The translations under genes and the position numbers were made by a program. A stretch of DNA of 64,000 nucleotides from Chloroflexota bacterium. Lineage in GTDB: Bacteria; Chloroflexota; UBA11872. Below the pieces are notes generated by a model that worked only from the letters and a program-made list of their open reading frames with translations, ran no database searches and was not told the origin of the DNA. The stretch spans positions 124,001 through 188,000 of the forward strand of contig JAJDUU010000006.1 of assembly GCA_022826485.1 (NCBI GenBank), read 5' to 3'. Positions 57,375 to 64,000 of this stretch are shown one piece after another. The stretch's first letter is position 1; each line of letters begins with the position of its first letter.

Positions 57375-59012
57375 CTACATCATGCCGAGGTCGCCGGCTG
57401 GCGGAATCGGCGTGGCCTTCTTCTTCGGAGGTAGGTCCGCGATGAGCGTTTCCGTCGAGAGGATCATCATCGCGACGCTACCGGCGTTTTGCAGCGCGGC
57501 TCGCACGACCTTGGTCGGATCGACCACGCCAACGTCGGTCAGGTCGACGATCTGCCCGTCCGCGCCGTTGTAGCCCGCCGGGCCTTCGGCGTCGGCGACC
57601 TGCTGAACGATAACGTCGCCCGTCTCGCCGGCGTTGACGGCGATCTGCCGCAGGGGAACGGGCAGCGCGTCGCGCACGATGCGGGCGCCGATCGCCTCGT
57701 CGCCGGAGAGCTCCTTGTGCACCTGGTCGACGGCGCCCATCGCGCGGATGTACGCCGTGCCGGCGCCGGGCACGATGCCCTCTTCCACGGCCGCCTGGGT
57801 CGCTGACAGCGCGTCCTCCACACGGTGCTTCTTCTCCTTGAGCTCAACCTCGGTTGGGGCGCCCACGCGCAGCACGGCCACTCCGCCGGCCAGCTTGGCC
57901 GCGCGCTCCTGGAGCTTCTCGCGGTCATAGGCCGAATCGGTGTTGTCCATCTCCGCGCGAATCTGCTCGATGCGGGCGTTGATGTCCCGCGTCGATCCGG
58001 CGCCCTCGACGATGGTGGTCTCGTCCTTGGTCACCATGACGCGGCGAGCCTTGCCGAGCACGGACAGCGGCGTGTCCTTCAGGTCCTCGCCCAGATCGCG
58101 CGCCACCACCGTCGCCTGGGTCAAGATCGCGATGTCTTCCAGCATCGCCTTCCGGCGGTCGCCGTAGGCCGGCGCCTTGACGGCGATCGAGTTCAGGAGG
58201 CCGCGGGCCTTGTTGACGATCAGCGTCGCCAGCATGTCGCCCTCGACGTCTTCGGCAATGAACAGCACGTTGCGGTGTCCGCCCTGCACGAGGCGCTCCA
58301 GGAACGGCAGCATGTCCTGGGCGCTCTTCAGTTGCCAGTCGGTCACGAAGATGCTGGCGTCTTCAAGCTCGGCCGACATGCGGTCGGTGTTGCTAATCAG
58401 ATACGGCGAGATGTAGCCGCGATCGAGCTGCATGCCGTCCACCAGCTCGAGCTCCAGCGCGTTCGTCCGGCCTTCTTCAACCGAGACCGCGCCGTTCTTC
58501 CCCGCGCGGTCCAGGGACTCGGCGATCATGCGGCCAACTTCGGGATCGCCCGACGAGATGGTGGCGACCCATTCCATCTGGCGCGGGTCGTCCACTTCGC
58601 GCGACTGCTCGCCGATCGCCTCGTCGGCCGCCTTGAGCGCCTTCTGGATCCCGCGCTTGAGGATCATCGGGTTCAGGTCGGCCGCGATCGCCCGCAGGCC
58701 GCCGTGGATCATGGCCTGCGCCAAGACCGTGGCCGTGGTCGTGCCATCGCCCGCGACGTCGTTGGTCTTGCTGGCCGCTTCCTTGATGAGCTGCGTGCCC
58801 ATGTTTGCGAAGTTACTGCTGAGTTCGATGTCTCGGGCGACCGTCACGCCGTCGTTGGTGACGACGGGAGCCCCGAAATTTCGGCCCAGGGCGACGTTTC
58901 GTCCCCGGGGACCCAAGGTGACGCGGACCGCGTTGGCGACCGCGTCCACGCCCTGCAGCAGGGCGCCGCGGGCCTCGGCGCTGAATCGGAGCTCTTTGGG
59001 ATTGCCAGGCAT
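57375..59012 (-). CDS. groL: Chaperonin GroEL (60 kDa)
   Basis: A 545-residue chaperonin of normal length. Family marks are VRVTLGPRGRNVALGRNFGAP, TNDGVTVARDIEL, EAASKTNDVAGDGTTTATVLAQAM, ISSGDPEVGRMIAE and EEGIVPGAGTAYIRAM. The C-terminus ends PPAGDLGMM, a shortened form of the Gly-Met tail. Start ATG 59012 has AGGAGG (59022-59027) 9 bases upstream. groES is not beside it, so this may be a stand-alone or second copy. No CIRCE element (TTAGCACTC-N9-GAGTGCTAA) is seen upstream. Confidence 0.96.
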   Translation of the reverse strand: MPGNPKELRFSAEARGALLQGVDAVANAVRVTLGPRGRNVALGRNFGAPVVTNDGVTVARDIELSSNFANMGTQLIKEAASKTNDVAGDGTTTATVLAQAMIHGGLRAIAADLNPMILKRGIQKALKAADEAIGEQSREVDDPRQMEWVATISSGDPEVGRMIAESLDRAGKNGAVSVEEGRTNALELELVDGMQLDRGYISPYLISNTDRMSAELEDASIFVTDWQLKSAQDMLPFLERLVQGGHRNVLFIAEDVEGDMLATLIVNKARGLLNSIAVKAPAYGDRRKAMLEDIAILTQATVVARDLGEDLKDTPLSVLGKARRVMVTKDETTIVEGAGSTRDINARIEQIRAEMDNTDSAYDREKLQERAAKLAGGVAVLRVGAPTEVELKEKKHRVEDALSATQAAVEEGIVPGAGTAYIRAMGAVDQVHKELSGDEAIGARIVRDALPVPLRQIAVNAGETGDVIVQQVADAEGPAGYNGADGQIVDLTDVGVVDPTKVVRAALQNAGSVAMMILSTETLIADLPPKKKATPIPPAGDLGMM

Positions 59013-59181
59013 AGTCGGCAGCCTCCTGATAGTGCGAGCTGTGTGGGAAAGGCGCGCGGGGCATTGCAGAACCCGGCGCGCGGATCAGCCGGTGAGTGGC
59101 TTCGTTAGCGCCGAATTGTAGCGCAGCGGCCCGTCGCTACACAGAATCAGCCGCCGAGATTTCGATCGGCGCCTTACGCGG

Positions 59182-59460
59182 CTAGCGGCCCTTCCAATAG
59201 GGGTTGGCCGACCAGCGCCTGGCCGGCGCCAGACCGAGCGCCCGGGCGACCTCGGCGTTGGCGAGCAGGCTCTCGCGCAGGCGGATGAGCGCATCGTCGC
59301 GGCTCGCCGCGTCCATGACCCTCACCTCCCGCGGGCCAACCTGGGCGGCGGCGTGCCAACTGGATCCGCCGCGCCACACGGATACCTCGACCACGACGCC
59401 ACTGACGTCGAGCGACGTTGCGGCCCGGGGATCGTCGCGAGACTGCGGCGCGTCGCTCAT
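59182..59460 (-). CDS. Small hypothetical protein (92 residues)
   Basis: Frame from ATG 59460 to the stop at 59182, between groEL and moeA, opposite only the non-conserved upstream extension of the moeA frame. Composition is protein-like: GVVVEVSVWRGGSSWHAAAQ suggests beta strands, then DDALIRLRESLLANAEVARAL a helix, and the end is WSANPYWKGR. No signal, membrane helix or family was recognised. It is transcribed toward groEL from 170 bp upstream and might share its transcript. Confidence 0.5.
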   Translation of the reverse strand: MSDAPQSRDDPRAATSLDVSGVVVEVSVWRGGSSWHAAAQVGPREVRVMDAASRDDALIRLRESLLANAEVARALGLAPARRWSANPYWKGR

Positions 59461-59572
59461 GGGCGGGTCTTCGGTGAATGGCGACAGAGTCTATCGGCCC
59501 TCCCGCGTGGACGCCGCGTCGCCCGCGCGACAGAATCAGGCGCGCAGCCGTCATCTGCAAAGCGCCGCGGGC

Positions 59573-60811
59573 ATGGCAACCGATCTGTTCGACGTCGTTT
59601 CGCCCGAAACGGCGCTGGAGCGGCTCCACGAAGCTGGCTTGCCCGAGCCGCGCGTCGAGACCGTGCCGCTGTCGGCCGCCGCCGGCCGGATCGTGCCGGG
59701 CGCCGTGCGCGCGCCGGAGCCCAGTCCGGCGTTCGACCGATCGCTGATGGACGGCTTCGCCGTGCGCGCGTCGGACACTTTTGGCGCCACGGAGGCCCTG
59801 CCCGCCGCCCTCGCCGTCGTGGGCGAGGTGCCGATGGGCGCGCCGCCGCTGGGTGGCATTGCACCCGGCGAAGCCATGGTCATCCACACCGGCGGCATGT
59901 TGCCCAAAGGCAGCGACGCGGTGGTGATGGTCGAGCACACCGAGTGGATCGATGACCGCGCCATCGACGTCATGCGGCCGGTCGCGGCCCGCGACGCGGT
60001 GATACGGCGCGGCGATGACGTGGCCGAGGGGGCAGTGGTGATTCCCCAGGGTGCGCGTCTGCGATCGCAGGATCTTGGTGGGCTGGCCGCGCTTGGTGTG
60101 ACGCACGTCTCGGTTGCTCCGGCGCCGATCGTGGGACTGATCGCAACCGGCGATGAGATCGTCCCACCCCAGGAAACACCAAAACCCGGCGAGGTCCGCG
60201 ACGTGAACTCGACCACGCTCGCCGTCGAGGTGGAGCGCGCCGGCGGCGTGGCGCGGACTCACGGAATCGTGCCCGATGTCCGAGCGGCGTTGGAAACCGC
60301 CGCGCGCCGCGCGCTCGCGGAGTGCGACATCGTCGTCATCAGCGCCGGAAGCTCCGTCAGCGCGCGCGATCACACGGCGCACGTGGTCGGTTCGCTCGGA
60401 TCGCCCGGCATCCTGGCGCACGGTCTGGCGCTCAAGCCGGGCAAGCCGTCGATTGTGGCGCTGGCCGACGGCACGCCGGTGTTTGGATTGCCTGGCAATC
60501 CGGTCTCGGCGCTCGTCGTCTTCGACTTGCTGGTGGCGCCGACGCTGCGGCGGCTGCAAGGAGCGCCCGCGCAAAGCCCCGCGCCGCCGCTTCGCGCCCG
60601 GTTGACCCGCAACGTGGCTTCCGTTGCGGGACGCGTGGATTTCATCCCGGCATCCCTAGCCGAGCGTGACGGCGAAACGTGGGCGGAGCCCATCTTCGGT
60701 GCCTCCAATCTGATCTTCACGCTCGTGCGCGCCGATGCGCTCATCCGGATACCGGCCGCTGCCAACGGACTTCCGGCCGGATCGTCGGTCGAGTTCCGCC
60801 CGCTGTCATGA
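59573..60811 (+). CDS. moeA: Molybdopterin molybdenumtransferase MoeA
   Basis: A 412-residue enzyme that inserts molybdate into adenylated molybdopterin. It has MoeA marks: AFDRSLMDGFAVRASD, AMVIHTGGMLPKGSDAVVMVEHTE, RRGDDVAEGAVVIPQGARL, GLIATGDEIV, DIVVISAGSSVSARDHT, GLALKPGKPSIVAL and VFGLPGNPVSALVVFDL. The start ATG 59573 gives the family N-terminus; the frame is open to 59204 but that stretch is not conserved. It overlaps the next gene by ATGA. moaA-type genes are not in view. Confidence 0.93.
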   Translation: MATDLFDVVSPETALERLHEAGLPEPRVETVPLSAAAGRIVPGAVRAPEPSPAFDRSLMDGFAVRASDTFGATEALPAALAVVGEVPMGAPPLGGIAPGEAMVIHTGGMLPKGSDAVVMVEHTEWIDDRAIDVMRPVAARDAVIRRGDDVAEGAVVIPQGARLRSQDLGGLAALGVTHVSVAPAPIVGLIATGDEIVPPQETPKPGEVRDVNSTTLAVEVERAGGVARTHGIVPDVRAALETAARRALAECDIVVISAGSSVSARDHTAHVVGSLGSPGILAHGLALKPGKPSIVALADGTPVFGLPGNPVSALVVFDLLVAPTLRRLQGAPAQSPAPPLRARLTRNVASVAGRVDFIPASLAERDGETWAEPIFGASNLIFTLVRADALIRIPAAANGLPAGSSVEFRPLS

Positions 60812-62817
60812 CCGCCCCCCGCGAATCGAGTGAGCAACCCGGACCGGCCGTTCCACCCGAGGGTGCCGATCGCGTTCCGTATCTGCAGGATGTGCCGCTG
60901 GATGAGGCGCAGGCGCGTTTCCGTCAAGCGCTGGCCGACGCCGGGGAGCTGGCGCCCGCTCCAGAAATGGCGCTGCCCCTCGACGAAGCCGTCGGCCGGG
61001 TGACGGCTTCGGCCGTATGGGCCCGCGCCTCGAACCCTCACTATCACGCCGCGGCCATGGACGGCGTCGCGGTTGCGGCTGCATCGACCAGCGGCGCGTC
61101 GCCCACCTCGCCGCTGCGCCTGCGGCTAGACCGGGACGCCCTCTGGATCGACACCGGCGACGCCATGCCGGCGGGCATGGACGCCGTGGTGATGGCCGAG
61201 GACCTGCACGAGGTCGGCGACGGCAGCGTCGAAATCCTGGCCGCCGTCGCGCCGTGGCAGCATGTTCGCCCGCTCGGCGAAGACATCGTGGCGACCGAGT
61301 TGGTGCTGCCGGCCGGGCACACCCTCCGGCCCGTGGACGTCGCCGCCGCCGCCGCGGCCGGCCACGCGTCGATCGACGTGCGCCGGCCCCCGCGTGTGGC
61401 GGTCCTGCCCACCGGCTCCGAGCTGGTGCCGCCGGGAGCGCAGGCCGGGCCGGGGGAAATCGTGGACTCGAATTCGCTCATGCTCGCGGCGACAGCCCGC
61501 GAGTGGGGCGCGGACGCCGAGCGTTCGCCGCCGATACCTGATGACTTCGAGCGCCTGCGAACGGCGGTGGACGAGGCGCTGGACCGCGCGGACATCGTGG
61601 TGATCAACGCCGGCTCATCGGCCGGCGCCGAGGACTTCACGGCGCGCGTCATCGCCGACCTCGGCGAGGTGCTGGTGCACGGGGTGGCGATCCGGCCGGG
61701 TCACCCGGTGGTCCTGGGTGTCGCTCGCGGGCGCGCCGTGGTGGGCATTCCCGGCTATCCCGTGTCCGCGGCGCTGGCCATGGAGCTTTTCGTGGCGCCG
61801 CTCATCGACGCCGGGCTCGGGCGCCGGCGACCACCCCGACCGAGGCTCCAGGCCGTGGTCCCGCGCGCGGTGGTGTCGCCCATGGGCGACGACGAATTCG
61901 TGCGGGTGAAGCTCGGGCGCGTCGGCGAGCGCACCATTGCCGCTCCGCTGGCGCGCGGGGCCGGCATGATCACCTCGATGGTGCGCGCGGACGGCATCAT
62001 CGGCATTCCCCGGATGTCGGAGGGTCTGCCCGCGGGATCGACGGTCGACGTGGAGCTGCTCACCGATCCCGCGGCCGTGAATCACACGGCCGTGATCATC
62101 GGCAGCCACGACCCCGCCCTCGACCTCCTGGCCAACGAGGTGCACCGGCGGTTTGCGCCGGCAGCCGTGGCGTCGACCAACGTCGGCAGTCAGGGTGGGC
62201 TGGTGGCGCTGCGCCGGAACACCGCGCATGCGGCCGGTTGCCACCTGATCGATCCGGCCACCGGCAGCTACAACGTTGCCGACGTCCAGCGCATCCTTCC
62301 CGGACGCAGCGTTTTCCTTGTGACCTTCGCGCACCGGCAGCAGGGTCTCATGGTCGCTCCGGGCAATCCCCTTGGAATTCATGCCATCGACGACTTGCTG
62401 CGCGACGACGTGGTGTTCGTGAACCGGCAGCGAGGCTCGGGAACGCGGATGCTGCTGGACTACGAGCTGAAGCGTCGCGGCCTCGCCGGGGCGAACATCG
62501 CCGGCTACGAACGTGAGCTCTATACCCACGTCGCGGTGGCCGCCGACGTGGCCGCCGGCGGCGCGGACGCCGGGCTTGGCGTGCTGGCCGCCGCCCGGGC
62601 GCTGAAGCTTGACTTCGTCCCGCTGCTCGAAGAGCGCTACGACCTCGTCATCCCGCGCGAGCACTACGAGTCGCCGGTGATGCGGCCCGTGCTGGAGGTG
62701 CTGCGCGACCCGGCGTTTGCGCGCCAGGTCGAGGCCATGGGCGGCTACGACACGTCGCGGATGGGACAGGTGGCCGCCGAGCTTCCAGGGTCGCCGTCGC
62801 GCGAAACGCTGCCGTAG
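60808..62817 (+). CDS. MoeA-type protein fused to a C-terminal periplasmic-binding-like (PBP) domain
   Basis: A 669-residue fusion. Residues about 20-425 are a second MoeA domain (HYHAAAMDGVAVAA, DAMPAGMDAVVMAEDLHEV, RPLGEDIVATELVL, AVLPTGSELVPPG, VVINAGSSAGAEDFT, GVAIRPGHPVVLG, VVGIPGYPVSAALAMELF). Residues about 440-650 are a COG1910-like binding-protein domain (VIIGSHDPALDLLANEVHRR, NVGSQGGLVALRRNTAHAAGCHLID, FVNRQRGSGTRMLLDYEL). Such MoeA-PBP fusions are known in archaea and some bacteria, where they may sense molybdate or tungstate. Start ATG 60808 is coupled to moeA by a 4-bp overlap. The role may differ from the first MoeA, for example in metal choice. Confidence 0.92.
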   Translation: MTAPRESSEQPGPAVPPEGADRVPYLQDVPLDEAQARFRQALADAGELAPAPEMALPLDEAVGRVTASAVWARASNPHYHAAAMDGVAVAAASTSGASPTSPLRLRLDRDALWIDTGDAMPAGMDAVVMAEDLHEVGDGSVEILAAVAPWQHVRPLGEDIVATELVLPAGHTLRPVDVAAAAAAGHASIDVRRPPRVAVLPTGSELVPPGAQAGPGEIVDSNSLMLAATAREWGADAERSPPIPDDFERLRTAVDEALDRADIVVINAGSSAGAEDFTARVIADLGEVLVHGVAIRPGHPVVLGVARGRAVVGIPGYPVSAALAMELFVAPLIDAGLGRRRPPRPRLQAVVPRAVVSPMGDDEFVRVKLGRVGERTIAAPLARGAGMITSMVRADGIIGIPRMSEGLPAGSTVDVELLTDPAAVNHTAVIIGSHDPALDLLANEVHRRFAPAAVASTNVGSQGGLVALRRNTAHAAGCHLIDPATGSYNVADVQRILPGRSVFLVTFAHRQQGLMVAPGNPLGIHAIDDLLRDDVVFVNRQRGSGTRMLLDYELKRRGLAGANIAGYERELYTHVAVAADVAAGGADAGLGVLAAARALKLDFVPLLEERYDLVIPREHYESPVMRPVLEVLRDPAFARQVEAMGGYDTSRMGQVAAELPGSPSRETLP

Positions 62818-62818
62818 C

Positions 62819-63223
62819 TTGGCGAGCACGTCCGAGCAGGAGGAGCCGGCGGACGAGCCGTCCGGCGGCGGCGAGTCCCGGCCGCGTCCGCGCGTCGAGC
62901 GCTGGGTTGGACTGATCCTGGCGCCCGCCGCCGTGGCGCTGGCGCTACTGACGCCCAGCGCCCTCCCGGGCTTTGATTCCCCGCCGCCCGTGCCATCGGC
63001 CCCCGCGATTGAGCTCTCGGCCGCGGCGCTCCAGTTGATCAACACCGCGTCGGCCGACGTCCTGGCCGATCAGGTCCCCGGCATCGGCCCCTTGTATGCG
63101 GAGCGGATCACGACCCACCGCCGCCTGTTTGGTCCCATCACCGAGGCGCAAACGCTCATCGACCTGGGTATGCCGACGCGCGTGGTGGACCAGCTCCGCT
63201 CACAAGTGCCGGTCGATCCGTGA
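62819..63223 (+). CDS. comEA: ComEA-like helix-hairpin-helix DNA-binding protein
   Basis: A 134-residue protein: a charged N-terminus, one membrane helix (about 31-49, GLILAPAAVALALLTPSALP), a Pro-rich linker and a C-terminal helix-hairpin-helix domain (LQLINTASADVLADQVPGIGPLYAERITTHRRLFGPITEAQTLIDL) as in ComEA. It would bind incoming DNA outside the membrane and pass it to ComEC. The S/T-x-N-x-A start of the domain is slightly changed (INTASADVL). Start TTG 62819, 1 bp after the previous stop. It overlaps comEC by GTGA. Confidence 0.85.
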   Translation: MASTSEQEEPADEPSGGGESRPRPRVERWVGLILAPAAVALALLTPSALPGFDSPPPVPSAPAIELSAAALQLINTASADVLADQVPGIGPLYAERITTHRRLFGPITEAQTLIDLGMPTRVVDQLRSQVPVDP

Positions 63224-64000
63224 CCGCCTGGCTGGCCGCCGCGATCCTGCTCGGCCTTGCGCTTGCGGCCTGGTTGGGGCCCGTGCCGGTCTGGGCGATC
63301 ATTGGGCTGGCGGTCGTTGGAGCGGCGGCGGCGCTGACCGGCCGCCGTCCGCTGCTGCTAGGTGCGGTTGTGGCCGCGCTGGCCCTTGGTCTGGCACGTG
63401 GCGGCCACCATGTCGCCTCGCAGCCACCCTTGCTTCAGGCGCCCGCCGGTGCGTCGCTGACGGCCATCGCAACCGTCGTGGACGACGCACCGGGACCGCG
63501 GCGAACGCTGCAGGTTGAGGCGGTTGCTCTCGGGCAGGATCACGAGCCGCAGGCAGCCGCGGGTCGATTTCAGGTCTTCGTGCCCCGCGCCCTGGCGTTG
63601 CCCAACGCGCGGGTGGCGGTCAGCGGCCGCTTCGTACCGTCGCACCCTCGCGCCACAAACGCCCTTCTCGGGTATACGGACTCGTGGGCGGGGACGCTCG
63701 ACGAGCCACAGATCACGGTGATCGAGGCGGGCACGGCTGCCGACCCTCCGCCGCTGCTCCGCCTGCGGCGGCACGTCGATGCCAGCATCCGCTCGGCGTT
63801 GCCGGAGCCGCATGCTTCCCTCCTCTCGGCCATGCTCGTGGGCATCCGCCAGCGGCTGCCCGACGAGTTGCGCGACGACTTTCTGACCTCCGGCTTGATT
63901 CATATCGTCGCCATCTCGGGGTTCAACATCACGCTGATCGCGCTCTGGGTCCGGCGATTGGCCGGGTGGGCGCTGGGTCGATACGGAGTCGGCCTGGCGG
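63220..64000 (+). CDS. comEC: ComEC/Rec2 DNA-uptake channel, N-terminal part (cut by window end)
   Basis: An open frame of 260 codons from GTG 63220 to the right edge. It starts with hydrophobic helices (about 3-60), then a DUF4131-like soluble segment (ASLTAIATVVDDAPGPRRTLQ, RALALPNARVAVSGRF) and reaches the conserved competence motif LLSAMLVGIRQRLPDELRDD, then SGLIHIVAISGFNITLI. The start overlaps the comEA stop (GTGA). ComEC forms the inner-membrane pore for transforming DNA. The C-terminal metallo-beta-lactamase part, if present, lies outside. Confidence 0.92.
   Translation, partial: MTAWLAAAILLGLALAAWLGPVPVWAIIGLAVVGAAAALTGRRPLLLGAVVAALALGLARGGHHVASQPPLLQAPAGASLTAIATVVDDAPGPRRTLQVEAVALGQDHEPQAAAGRFQVFVPRALALPNARVAVSGRFVPSHPRATNALLGYTDSWAGTLDEPQITVIEAGTAADPPPLLRLRRHVDASIRSALPEPHASLLSAMLVGIRQRLPDELRDDFLTSGLIHIVAISGFNITLIALWVRRLAGWALGRYGVGLA

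Noticed and set aside
59013-59181. CIRCE operator for HrcA upstream of groEL
   Set aside because: TTAGCGCC-like bases occur but no TTAGCACTC / GAGTGCTAA pair with 9-bp spacing was found.

Overview
The window is high-GC chromosomal DNA, densely coded on both strands, from an aerobic bacterium that is most likely a member of the Chloroflexota. This is inferred from the overall gene set and from the threonine/valine/glutamate-rich repeat linker behind the lipobox of the branched-chain amino-acid binding protein, a style common in that phylum. No rRNA or tRNA gene was seen, so the assignment is not proven.

Layout. 1-7017: the tail of a PIN-like gene, a branched-chain amino-acid ABC cluster (livG-livF-livH-livM, with the binding protein convergent) and a nuclease lipoprotein. 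7030-14663: glutamate synthase large subunit, two small unknown genes, an SDR-like protein without catalytic residues and a D-2-hydroxyacid dehydrogenase. 14784-19260: a Lon-family protease next to an FtsH-like membrane protease. 19651-27854: a Tat-type protein fused to a cysteine-containing domain, a beta-decarboxylating dehydrogenase, an alpha/beta hydrolase coupled to a GH133 debranching enzyme, a TauE/SafE permease, a CoA-transferase and an acetyltransferase. 28078-34619: ilvE, rnc, smc and a PASTA protein. 34633-43486 (minus strand): secA-prfB-metallopeptidase-ftsE-ftsX-second ftsE-ctp, in which prfB needs a +1 programmed frameshift. 43661-48631: an iron-type alcohol dehydrogenase, dnaB, rplI and rho. 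49122-54750: a cytochrome c oxidase operon (subunits II, I, III, IV), ctaG and a cupredoxin lipoprotein. 55108-59460: a primary-type sigma factor, a hicB-hicA toxin-antitoxin pair, a strong two-way terminator, groEL and a small unknown gene. 59573-64000: an overlapping moeA / moeA-PBP / comEA / comEC series, with comEC cut by the window end.

Across the intergenic gaps runs a family of short palindromic elements. Three copies have exactly the same 133-bp length and matching terminal inverted repeats (GGAGACCTTTGC), one is a 245-bp version, one is truncated, and there are several 26-32 bp core-only copies. This is a MITE-like family, and one core copy sits inside the liv operon.

The most unusual gene-level signals are the two FtsE-like ATPases flanking one FtsX where a murein-hydrolase activator gene is often found, enzyme-family proteins whose catalytic residues are replaced (SDR, alpha/beta hydrolase, RNase III), and the TatA/B fusion protein. 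Genes are often joined by 1-4 bp overlaps (ATGA, GTGA), which suggests translational coupling. Many promoters seem to carry a TATACT-like -10 element without an obvious -35.
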